From contig NZ_NWSV01000029.1 of NCBI RefSeq assembly GCF_002531935.1, positions 1-64,000 of the forward strand: 64,000 nt of DNA, given 5' to 3'. The notes under the pieces were generated by a model. It saw nothing but the letters and a program-made list of their open reading frames with translations. It did no database searches and was not told the origin of the DNA. This stretch comes from Rhizobium chutanense. GTDB lineage: Bacteria > Pseudomonadota > Alphaproteobacteria > Rhizobiales > Rhizobiaceae. Shown one piece after another: positions 18,021-25,521 of this stretch. Positions within the stretch are counted from its first letter, which is position 1. Each line of letters starts with the position of its first letter. The position numbers and the translations under genes are program-made.

Positions 18021-18745
18021 CCGTCCTGCTGGAAGTGTGTGTGGACAGCGCCGACGGCCTTGCCGCCGCCATCGAAGGCGGCGCCGGCCGTATCGAGCTT
18101 TGTTCGGCGCTGGAGCTCGGTGGCCTGACGCCGCTGCCGAGCCTGATGCGGATCGCCGCCCGGGCGCCGATCCCGGTCTACGCGATGATCCGCCCGCATG
18201 CCGGCCCCTTCATCTTCGGCGGGACGGACGAAGAAGCGATGATGCTCGATATCGATGCCGTGCGCGCCGCAGGCCTCGCCGGCGTCGTCATCGGCGCCAA
18301 CCGGCCGGATGGGACGCTCGACATGCCGCTGATCCACCGCCTGAAAGCGCATGCTTCAGGCCTGTGGTCAACACTGCATCGGGCTTTCGACCTGGTGCCG
18401 GACGCCGATCAGGCGCTGGAACAGGCGGTCGAACTCGGCGTTGAGCGGATACTCACCTCCGGCTGCGCGCTGAAGGCGGCCGACGGCCTCGACACGCTGA
18501 AGCGCCTTTCGGCAAGAGCCGCCGGCCGCATCTCCATCATGCCCGGCAGCGGCATCCGCCCCGCCAACGTCACCGCCATCTTGCAGGCGACCGGCGCTCG
18601 CGAGGTCCATGGCTCCTGCAGCTCACCTATAGAAAGCGCCGACCTCCGCGCGGTCGCCTTTGGTTTCGAGGCGAAAAGCGCCAACCGGACGGATAGTGCG
18701 GTGGTCAGGGAGATGTGCAGGGCGATTGCGTCCATGGAGCGTTAG
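18017..18745 (+). CDS. cutC: CutC family protein
   Basis: 242 residues, TIM-barrel. Signatures LLEVCVDSADGLAAAIEGGAGRIELC at the N-terminus, IRPHAGPFIF (about residues 58-67), LHRAFDL (about 120-126), LTSGC and MPGSGIRPANV are all present. CutC was linked to copper tolerance in E. coli, but its biochemical role is unsettled. Starts at TTG overlapping the regulator's stop, so the two are translated together. The pairing with a two-HTH LysR regulator is unusual and may hint at control by metal or osmotic state. Confidence 0.9.
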   Translation: MTVLLEVCVDSADGLAAAIEGGAGRIELCSALELGGLTPLPSLMRIAARAPIPVYAMIRPHAGPFIFGGTDEEAMMLDIDAVRAAGLAGVVIGANRPDGTLDMPLIHRLKAHASGLWSTLHRAFDLVPDADQALEQAVELGVERILTSGCALKAADGLDTLKRLSARAAGRISIMPGSGIRPANVTAILQATGAREVHGSCSSPIESADLRAVAFGFEAKSANRTDSAVVREMCRAIASMER

Positions 18746-18810
18746 CGGTCTCGCAATTCCGGACGGAAAGCGTTTTGCGCTTTTGAAACGCGAATACAGT
18801 GCTTGCCGCA

Positions 18811-19026
18811 TGGGTCCTCGGGTCAAGCCCGAGGACGACGGAGGGTGGGGGAACGCGGGCGGCAAGGACCGCAAGCGCGTGTGATTTTATTGGAATTGCC
18901 GTCTTTGTTTAAGCGATCCGCACGCAAAGCCGCCCGCGCGTTTTCCAGGAATTCGTTCGGACGCCCCGCCTCTTGCGGCATAGGTTTCCCCACCCTCCGT
19001 CATACTCGGGCTTGACCCGAGTATCC
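18811..19026. repeat. Inverted pair of CTCGGG..CCCGAG repeats (family C)
   Basis: Two arms in opposite orientation, 18811-18850 and 18988-19026, each contain a hairpin (CTCGGG with CCCGAG) next to a CCGTCAT / GACGGAGGGTGGGG block. About 135 bp lies between them with no gene. Related sequences occur at 47132-47377. It occupies most of the gap between cutC and the zinc dehydrogenase, which converge. Confidence 0.7.
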
Positions 19027-19057
19027 ACGCGCAGCACTCGGCGGGCATGGTACAGGC

Positions 19058-20077
19058 CTACCCCCCAACCCTGATCACCGCCTTGATCAGCCCGCTCTTC
19101 TCATGCGCCCAGCGGGCCAGATCGCGTGGCGCCTCGGTGAGCGTCGTGCGGTGGGTGATGAGCTTCTCCACCGGCACCAGGCCTTTGGCGATCGAATCCG
19201 CCACATGTTCGAAATCGGCGCGGGTGGCGTTGCGGCTGCCGATCAGTGTCATTTCGCGCTTGTGGAATTCCGGGTCGGAGAAGCGGATATCGTCCTTGAC
19301 GACGCTGACCAGCACCAGCGCGCCGCCATGGGCGACGAAGGAGAAGGCCTTTTCCATCGACGGGCCATAACCCGTGGCGTCGAACACCACGTCGAAACCG
19401 TCGCCGCCGGTCTTTTCCTTGACGGCCTCGGCCGTCTGTTCGTTGGCGACGATGCCCGAGGTGAAGCCGAAACGCTCGGCGGCCATCTGCAGCCGCTCGG
19501 CGCTGGTATCGAGCAGCGTCACGTCATGGCCCGCAATGCGCGAGAAGATCGCCGCCCCGAGCCCGATCGGGCCTGCACCGATGACGAGCGAGCGTGCGCC
19601 GGCGCCGGCCAGCGAGCGGCGCACCGCATGGGCGCCGATCGCCAGAAATTCGGTTGTCGCCGCCGCTTCGAGGCTCAGCCCCTCGGCGGGATAGAGGTTG
19701 CCTGATGGAACCGAGATTTCCTCGCAGAAGGCGCCGTCGGTATGGACGCCGAGCACTTTGATATTGGTGCAGCAGTTCGGCTTGCCCTTGATGCAGGCGA
19801 CGCATTGGCCGCAGGAGAGATAGGGATTGACGATGACGGGGGTGCCGGCCGTCAACGCAACACCGTCGCCGGCTTCCAGCACCGTCGCCGAGATCTCATG
19901 TCCCATCACCCGCGGATATTCGAGGAAAGGGTGCTTGCCCTCGAAAATATGATAATCCGTGCCGCAGATGCCGACATGGCTGACGGCCAGCCGCACCCAG
20001 CCGGGCGCCGGTGCGGCCGGCGAAGGACGTTCGACGAGTTCGAGCACGCCGGGCTCCCGGCAAACAACTGCTTTCAT
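19058..20077 (-). CDS. Zinc-dependent alcohol dehydrogenase, LgoD-like
   Basis: 339 residues, medium-chain dehydrogenase fold. The catalytic zinc site is seen in VGICGTDYH and GHE, and the structural zinc cysteines in CGQCVACIKGKPNCC (about residues 91-105). The Rossmann motif GAGPIGLGAA is at about 165-174. FSDPEFHKREMTLIGSRNAT near residue 265 closely matches L-galactonate 5-dehydrogenase (LgoD/YjjN) as I recall it. It is the last gene of the sugar operon, 67 bp after the permease with a hairpin in the gap. Likely oxidises a sugar acid from L-fucose or L-galactose; exact substrate is inferred. Confidence 0.85.
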   Translation of the reverse strand: MKAVVCREPGVLELVERPSPAAPAPGWVRLAVSHVGICGTDYHIFEGKHPFLEYPRVMGHEISATVLEAGDGVALTAGTPVIVNPYLSCGQCVACIKGKPNCCTNIKVLGVHTDGAFCEEISVPSGNLYPAEGLSLEAAATTEFLAIGAHAVRRSLAGAGARSLVIGAGPIGLGAAIFSRIAGHDVTLLDTSAERLQMAAERFGFTSGIVANEQTAEAVKEKTGGDGFDVVFDATGYGPSMEKAFSFVAHGGALVLVSVVKDDIRFSDPEFHKREMTLIGSRNATRADFEHVADSIAKGLVPVEKLITHRTTLTEAPRDLARWAHEKSGLIKAVIRVGG

Positions 20078-20108
20078 GACGGGTCTCGCATTCCCTGGGA
20101 AGTGAAGA

Positions 20109-20129
20109 AGCCGGTCTTTCGGACCGGCT
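20109..20129 (-). terminator. Intra-operon stem-loop between permease and dehydrogenase genes
   Basis: AGCCGGTC (20109-20116) pairs with GACCGGCT (20122-20129) around a 5-base loop. It follows the dehydrogenase start region in the leader and is downstream of the permease only in the opposite sense of the sequence order: on the transcribed minus strand it comes after the permease stop at 20145 and before the dehydrogenase ATG at 20077. There is no good U-run, so it may be a partial terminator or a message-stabilising hairpin. Confidence 0.4.
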
Positions 20130-20144
20130 CCGTTTCTTTGCCGT

Positions 20145-21119
20145 TCAGTTGCTCTTGCGGCGGCGCAGCTGGTCGAAGAACACGATCACGATGATCAAGA
20201 GACCGGTGATGATGCGCTGCCAGAAGGAGTTGACGTTCAAAAGGTTGGCGCCGTTGTTGATGGTGGCGAGAATGAAGGCGCCGATCAGCGGGCCGTGCAC
20301 GGAGCCGACCGCGCCGAACAGGCTGGTGCCGCCGATGACGGAGGAGGCGATCGCCTGCAGTTCCCAGCCGTCGGCCTGCGTTGCATTGCCGATGGCGATG
20401 CGCGAAGCGAGCAGCACGCCGACGAAGGCGGCAAAGCCGGCGGACAGGATATAGGCGAGATAGATCATGCCCTTGACGTTGACGCCGGAAAGGCGCGCGG
20501 CTTCGGCATTCGAGCCGACGGCGAAGAGATAACGGCCCCAGCGGCTGAGATGCAGGAAGATGAAGGATGGCACCGCCACCAGGATGACCATCCAGAACAG
20601 GCTGGGAATGCTGAGGAAATCGGCGCGGGCGAAATTGCTGAAGCCTTCGTCGGTGATGCTGATCGTCGAGCCGTTGGTGATCAAGAGGCCGATGCCGCGT
20701 AGCGATGTCAGGGTTGCCAGCGTGATGATGAAGGGCGGCAGGCCCATATGGACGATGCCGAAGCCGTGGAAGGCGCCGATCGCCACACCGATGGCGAGCG
20801 TCAGCACGATCGCGCCCCAGAGCGGCACGCCCGCCTGCAGCAGCCAGGCAATGATGACGGTGCAGAAGCCGACGATGGCGCCGACCGACAGGTCGATGCC
20901 GGCGGTGATGATGACGAAGGTCTGGCCGAGCGCCAGGATCGCCGTCATCGCGCCTTGGCGCAGCAGGTTCGAGATGTTGAGCGGCGTCCAGAAGCTCGGG
21001 GTGACCAAGCCGAGCACGATCCAGAGGAAGACCAGCAGGCCGATCAGCGTCAGACCGAACAGGATGTTCATTTTCCGGCGCGGCGGCGGCGCAACGATTT
21101 CGGTGGGGGTGGCAGTCAT
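20145..21119 (-). CDS. Sugar ABC transporter permease (RbsC family)
   Basis: 324 residues, about nine membrane helices, ribose/fucose-type inner membrane permease. Family motifs include the N-terminal NLLRQGAMTAILALGQTFVIITAGIDLSVGAI block and the central GxNxxAARLSGVNV (GSNAEAARLSGVNVKG, about residues 214-229) that contacts the ATPase. ATG at 21119. It lies 27 bp after the ATPase gene in a binding protein, ATPase, permease order. Cargo is inferred from fucU and the catabolic genes. Confidence 0.93.
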   Translation of the reverse strand: MTATPTEIVAPPPRRKMNILFGLTLIGLLVFLWIVLGLVTPSFWTPLNISNLLRQGAMTAILALGQTFVIITAGIDLSVGAIVGFCTVIIAWLLQAGVPLWGAIVLTLAIGVAIGAFHGFGIVHMGLPPFIITLATLTSLRGIGLLITNGSTISITDEGFSNFARADFLSIPSLFWMVILVAVPSFIFLHLSRWGRYLFAVGSNAEAARLSGVNVKGMIYLAYILSAGFAAFVGVLLASRIAIGNATQADGWELQAIASSVIGGTSLFGAVGSVHGPLIGAFILATINNGANLLNVNSFWQRIITGLLIIVIVFFDQLRRRKSN

Positions 21120-21146
21120 GAAATTTCTCCCTCTTATTCTTTTTTC

Positions 21147-22700
21147 TCAGACGCCGATCGCTTCGCTGAGCACTTCTTCATGCGTCGCCGCGTGGAAATC
21201 ATGGCTGGCGACGATTTTGCCGCCGCGGAAGACGTGCAGCCGGTCGGCCAGTTCGTAGACCTCGGGCAGATAGGAGGAGATCAGGATGATGCCGGCACCC
21301 TCCTTCAGAAGCTTGGCGAACAGCCGGTAGATTTCCGCCTTGGTGCCGACATCGACGCCGACGGTGGGTTCGTCGAAGATGAACAGCCGCGCGCCATGGC
21401 TCAGCCATTTGCCGATGACGATCTTCTGCTGGTTGCCGCCCGACATGCTGGAAGCCGGAACGCGCCGGCTCGGCGTCTTGATGCTGAGATCGCGGATCTG
21501 CCGGTCGGCATTGGCCGATTCCCGGGTGTGGTTGATGACGGGGCCATGGCTGAGGCGCCCGAACACCGGCAGGTTGATGTTGAGGCCGATCGGCAGGTTG
21601 AGGCAGAGCCCCTGGTCGCGCCGGCTTTCGGGCGCCAGCGCAATGCCGAGTTCCATGGCGGTGCGTTCGTTCTTGATGTCGACAGGCTTGCCCATCCAGT
21701 GGATTTCGCCCGCACTTGTCGGCTGGCGACCATAGAGCCCGAGCGCGAATTCGCTGCGGCCGGCGCCGATCAGGCCATAGAGGCCGACGATCTGTCCCGC
21801 CTTGACGCTCAGCGACACATCCTCGAAGCCCGGGCCGGAGAGGCCCTTGACCTCGACGATCGTCTCGCCGATCGCAATCTCTTCCTTGTGGTAGATCTGC
21901 TCGATCGAGCGGTTGATCATCAGCGCGATCAGCTCGGCATCGTTGGTCTCGCCGATCAGCCGCGTACCGACATGGGTGCCGTCGCGCAGCACCGAGACGC
22001 GGTCGGCCAACTCGAACACTTCCTCCATGCGGTGGCTGATATAGACAATGGTGACCCCTTCGCCCTGCAGGCGGCGGATCAGCTTGAAGAGCTGCGCCGA
22101 TTCCTGGCGGGTGAGATAGGCGGTGGGTTCGTCGAAGATCAGGAACTGGGTGCCGCGCATGGCGGCGCGGGCGGTGGCGACGAGCTGCTGCTGGCCGATC
22201 GTCAGCGAACTCAGAAGCGCGCCGGCCGGCAGGCCGAAACCGAGATCGTCGAGCACGGCCTGCGCCATCTTCTCCATCTGCTTCTTGCGCATCAGGCCGT
22301 AGCGATTGACCTCGTCGCCGAGGAAGAGGTTGGCGGCGACCGTCAGGTGCCGGCAGAGCACGACTTCCTGATGGACGGCGTTGATGCCGCGGGCGATCGC
22401 CTCGTTCGGCGTCGACAGTCCGACGGGATGGCCGCACCACAGCACTTCGCCGGCGGTGCGGGTGATGACGCCGGTCAGCAATTTGATCAGGGTGGATTTA
22501 CCGGCGCCGTTTTCGCCAACGATGGCGTGGATTTCGCCGGCAAGAAAGGTCAGCGTCGCCGGTTTCAGCGCCTGCACATGACCGTAATTCTTCTGCAGGC
22601 CCTTGAGTTCGAGGATAGGCGATCCGGCGGGAATGCGATTGGCTTCTTTCAGCGTGGCGCTGTCATCATGGCGATGACTGACCTCTTCCAGTCCGGTCAT
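21147..22700 (-). CDS. Sugar ABC transporter ATP-binding protein (RbsA/MglA family)
   Basis: 517 residues with two fused ATPase domains, as in RbsA. The N-terminal half has Walker A GENGAGKST (about residues 60-68) and Walker B FLIFDEPTA; the C-terminal half has a degenerate Walker A (GLIGAGRSE, about 307-315), signature MSGGNQQKIVIGKWL and Walker B LFIFDEPTVGVDVG. Loss of the second P-loop is normal in this family. ATG at 22700 has AGGAGAGG upstream; the frame extends to 22736 without support. A strong hairpin separates it from the binding-protein gene. Confidence 0.93.
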   Translation of the reverse strand: MTGLEEVSHRHDDSATLKEANRIPAGSPILELKGLQKNYGHVQALKPATLTFLAGEIHAIVGENGAGKSTLIKLLTGVITRTAGEVLWCGHPVGLSTPNEAIARGINAVHQEVVLCRHLTVAANLFLGDEVNRYGLMRKKQMEKMAQAVLDDLGFGLPAGALLSSLTIGQQQLVATARAAMRGTQFLIFDEPTAYLTRQESAQLFKLIRRLQGEGVTIVYISHRMEEVFELADRVSVLRDGTHVGTRLIGETNDAELIALMINRSIEQIYHKEEIAIGETIVEVKGLSGPGFEDVSLSVKAGQIVGLYGLIGAGRSEFALGLYGRQPTSAGEIHWMGKPVDIKNERTAMELGIALAPESRRDQGLCLNLPIGLNINLPVFGRLSHGPVINHTRESANADRQIRDLSIKTPSRRVPASSMSGGNQQKIVIGKWLSHGARLFIFDEPTVGVDVGTKAEIYRLFAKLLKEGAGIILISSYLPEVYELADRLHVFRGGKIVASHDFHAATHEEVLSEAIGV

Positions 22701-22765
22701 GGACCTCTCCTCCTTCTTGTCACGTCTGCTTTCCATCCCTTGGTAACCATACCATGGATGGAAAA

Positions 22766-22796
22766 GGCCGCGCCGGTTTTTGAAGCCGGCGCGGCC
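22766..22796 (-). terminator. Strong stem-loop after the sugar-binding protein gene
   Basis: Perfect 11-bp arms GGCCGCGCCGG (22766-22776) and CCGGCGCGGCC (22786-22796), loop of nine, 13 bp past the stop of the binding-protein gene. On the minus strand it is followed by TTTTCC. Such hairpins after binding-protein genes often let most transcripts end there, giving more binding protein than ATPase and permease. Confidence 0.65.
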
Positions 22797-22809
22797 TGGT
22801 CTTGTCGTT

Positions 22810-23799
22810 TTACTTGATCTTCGGGTTCAGCAGCGCGTCGATCTTCGGATCGGCCATATTCGCCTTGGTGACGAGGTTGGCGCCGGTGTCGACATTGGCT
22901 TCGACCTTCTCGCCCTTGGAGACGGCAAGCGCGGTCTTGATGCCGTCATAACCCATGCGATAGGGGTCCTGAACGACGAGGCCGGCAATCGCGCCGTCCT
23001 TGAGGAAGCCGACCGTCTTGTCGTCGCTGTCGAAGCCGATGACCTTGATCTTGTCGCCGAGCTTGTTTTCGGCGATCGCCTGGCCGACGCCCTGTGCCAG
23101 GATCAGGTTCGAGGCGAAGACGCCGACGAGCTTCGGGTTGGCGGTGATCAGGTCTGTCATCATGTTGAGGCCGGTCGTTGCCTGGCCGTCGCCGTACTTG
23201 TCGGCAATGACCTTCAGACCCGGATGCTTGGTCTTGATCTGATCCAGGAAGCCTTCACGGCGCTGTTCCAGCGAGCCGACGCCGGGAAGATTGGTGAGGA
23301 TGACGATTTCGCCTTCTTCCTTGCCCGTCATCTCCTTGATGGCGGCGGCGAGGCCGTCGGCGGCGATGCGGCCGCCCTGGACGTTGTCGGTCGTCAGGAA
23401 CGACTTGAACGCCTTGGAGTCGGCGGCCGAGTCGATGCCGATGATCGGAACCGACTTGGCGGCTTCATCGATCGGCTTGCCGAGCGCCTTGAATTCGGTC
23501 GGCGAAATGACGACGGCGGCCGGCTTGCCGGCAACGGCGTTTTCCAGAATGCTGATCTGGCCGTTGATGTCGGATTCCGCCTGGGCGCCGAGTTCCGGCA
23601 CGTTGACGCCGAGATCCTTGCCGGCCTTGCGGGCGCCGGCCAGAACGATCTGCCAGTAGAAGGACGTCGTGTCCTTGACGATGATCGGGATCGTCACGTC
23701 GGCGGCAAAGGATGTGACCGGCATCGCCGTGGCGATGACGGCAGCACCCGCGAGCGCGGTAAAGGCGCGACGCGACAGAAGGGATTTCACGATAGTCAT
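22810..23799 (-). CDS. Periplasmic sugar-binding protein (RbsB-like)
   Basis: 329 residues. Signal peptide of about 30 residues with a twin-Arg-like start (SRRAFTALAGAAVIATAMPVTSFA, cleaved before ADV), so it is periplasmic, perhaps by Tat. The body is a type I periplasmic binding protein (Peripla_BP_4): IPIIVKDTTSFYWQIVLAGARKAGKD, VVISP, PIIGIDSAAD, and the C-terminal VIGFDSDDKTV. ATG at 23799 with GAGAGGAG upstream; the frame extends upstream to 23964 through an operator-like site, so the shorter start is right. Binds the cluster's sugar, probably L-fucose or a relative. Confidence 0.9.
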   Translation of the reverse strand: MTIVKSLLSRRAFTALAGAAVIATAMPVTSFAADVTIPIIVKDTTSFYWQIVLAGARKAGKDLGVNVPELGAQAESDINGQISILENAVAGKPAAVVISPTEFKALGKPIDEAAKSVPIIGIDSAADSKAFKSFLTTDNVQGGRIAADGLAAAIKEMTGKEEGEIVILTNLPGVGSLEQRREGFLDQIKTKHPGLKVIADKYGDGQATTGLNMMTDLITANPKLVGVFASNLILAQGVGQAIAENKLGDKIKVIGFDSDDKTVGFLKDGAIAGLVVQDPYRMGYDGIKTALAVSKGEKVEANVDTGANLVTKANMADPKIDALLNPKIK

Positions 23800-23863
23800 A
23801 AGGGTTCTCCTCTCAGGATGCGTTCTCCTCCAATAAACCGGACCGCTGAACGCTGGCGGAGGG

Positions 23864-23888
23864 TTTTTATCGATAAAAAACATTTGCA
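23864..23888. promoter_or_regulatory. GntR operator candidate before the sugar transporter
   Basis: Contains a perfect 16-bp palindrome TTTTTATCGATAAAAA (23864-23879) followed by AACATTTGCA-like sequence. It matches the site at 27141-27165 in 21 of 25 positions. It lies 65 bp upstream of the binding-protein start in an AT-rich gap between fucU and the transporter, which contains a second promoter for the transporter part of the cluster. Confidence 0.65.
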
Positions 23889-24007
23889 GGGAGAAGCTAG
23901 CCGAGGCGCAATCAAATTGCAAGAGCGCCGATCCGGCTTTTTTGCTTTGGTAAACTCCCTCCAAGCAACTGATTTTATTTCAATACAACGATAACCTAAA
24001 ATAGGTA

Positions 24008-24454
24008 TCAGCCCAGGTCGACCTCATGCGGATGCACGACGCCCTTTTTCAGAATTAGGTTGCCATACAGTCGAAACTCGGTGGTCGCGACGATATAGGC
24101 GGCCTTGCGGGCCATCGCATAAAAGGCGAACCGCTCCACCGGCACGATGCGGAAATCGCCGGCCCGCCTGGAAACGATCTCCTGGAACTCGGCGCAGACT
24201 TCCGGCACCGCGCTGGGATCGCCGACCACCTCCATTCGCCACGCCGTTTCCGGCACGAAAGTGTCGAGCGGCATATGGGTGAGGATCGCCTCGGCCATCG
24301 CGGTGGCGCTGACGCCGTCGGCGCGAATGACGGGCGGACCCATCGAGCCCGAGGGAAAATTGGCGTCCGATATGACGATGTCGTCGCCATGCCCCATGGT
24401 CTTCAGCGCATGGAGCATATCGGGACCGAGCAGCGGATGAATACCTCTCAGCAT
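24008..24454 (-). CDS. fucU: L-fucose mutarotase (RbsD/FucU family)
   Basis: 148 residues, the normal length. RbsD/FucU proteins interconvert sugar anomers so that the correct form reaches the first enzyme. The N-terminal LRGIHPLLGPDMLHALKTMGHGDDIVISDANFP block is diagnostic, with the catalytic His of MGHGD and Asp near residue 30. The C-terminal YGNLILKKGV is the conserved end. Its length and sequence fit FucU better than RbsD. Starts 9 bp after the aldo/keto reductase stop with GAGGAGA upstream. It is the strongest clue that the cluster handles L-fucose or a similar pyranose. Confidence 0.9.
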   Translation of the reverse strand: MLRGIHPLLGPDMLHALKTMGHGDDIVISDANFPSGSMGPPVIRADGVSATAMAEAILTHMPLDTFVPETAWRMEVVGDPSAVPEVCAEFQEIVSRRAGDFRIVPVERFAFYAMARKAAYIVATTEFRLYGNLILKKGVVHPHEVDLG

Positions 24455-24463
24455 AATGTCTCC

Positions 24464-25483
24464 TCAGACCCGGACCGCTTCGGCGCCGAGCGGCGGCGCG
24501 GTGAGCGTATAGGGCTCGAATTCGGCGTAGATCGAGTCGGCAAGTCGCGGCTCGACGATCTCCATGTTGCGTATCAGGCTCGAGGCCTTGGCCGTGCCGA
24601 TCAGCACCGATGCGACGATCGGATCGCGCAGCGGAAACTGCAGGGCGGGCGCGGCGAGCGGCACCCCGTGGCGCTTGGCGATCGCCTCCATGGCGCCGAC
24701 CTTGGCCAGCACCTCGTCATCCGCCGGCATATAATCGAAATGCGAGCCCGGCACCGGGCCGGTGGCGAGAATGCCGGAGTTGAAGACGCCGCCGACGACG
24801 AGCGAGGTGCCCTTCTGCCGGCAGAGCGGCAGGAGTTCGGCAACGGCCGAACGGTCGAGCAGCGTATAGCGGCCGGCCATCAGGATGCAGTCGAGATCGG
24901 CATGGCGCATGACGTCGAGGCAGACCGGCACTTCGTTGACGCCGAGGCCGAAGGCGGAGATCGCGCCCGAGGACTTGAGCTCCTCCAGCGCCTTCACGCC
25001 GGAATCGAGGAACTGCTTCTGGTGGACCGCATTCTTCGCCGCGCCATGGGTGTAGCCGCCGAGGTCGTGCACATAGAGAATGTCGATGCGGTTGAGGCCG
25101 AGGCGGGCATAGCTGAACTCGACCGAGCGCATGATGCCGTCATAGGAGTAGTCGTAATCGGCATCGAAGGAGAGCGGATCGACATAGCTGTAGTCAGGCA
25201 CGGTGCCGGTCGGCACCGGCCTGAGCAGCCGGCCGACCTTGGTCGACAGCACATAAGAGCCATCCGGCTGGTCGCGCAGGAAATCGCCGACGCGGCGTTC
25301 GGCAAGACCCAGCCCATACCAGGGCGCCACATCGAAATAGCGGATGCCGCTGTCCCAGGCCGCCTGCAGCGTCTCCATCGCCTGCTCGCGCGGGCAGGCG
25401 CGGTAAAGACCGCCGAGCGCTGCCGCGCCGAAGCTGATTTCGGTCACCTCGAGCCTGGTCTTGCCGATCTTTCTCGTCTTCAT
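24464..25483 (-). CDS. Aldo/keto reductase, L-fucose dehydrogenase-like
   Basis: 339 residues. AKR TIM-barrel with the catalytic tetrad visible: Asp and Tyr in FDVAPWYG (about residues 49-56), Lys in LSTKVGRL and His in YVHDLGG. Relatives include D-threo-aldose (L-fucose) 1-dehydrogenase and pyridoxal 4-dehydrogenase, which oxidise the sugar at C1 to a lactone with NAD(P). Two ATGs at 25486 and 25483 follow AGGAGG; the second has better spacing. Lies between the UxaA-like gene and fucU in one operon, which favours L-fucose or L-galactose dehydrogenase. Confidence 0.85.
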   Translation of the reverse strand: MKTRKIGKTRLEVTEISFGAAALGGLYRACPREQAMETLQAAWDSGIRYFDVAPWYGLGLAERRVGDFLRDQPDGSYVLSTKVGRLLRPVPTGTVPDYSYVDPLSFDADYDYSYDGIMRSVEFSYARLGLNRIDILYVHDLGGYTHGAAKNAVHQKQFLDSGVKALEELKSSGAISAFGLGVNEVPVCLDVMRHADLDCILMAGRYTLLDRSAVAELLPLCRQKGTSLVVGGVFNSGILATGPVPGSHFDYMPADDEVLAKVGAMEAIAKRHGVPLAAPALQFPLRDPIVASVLIGTAKASSLIRNMEIVEPRLADSIYAEFEPYTLTAPPLGAEAVRV

Positions 25484-25521
25484 CATTCCTCCTCGCCAGG
25501 ACGTCAAATTCGTTTCTCTAT

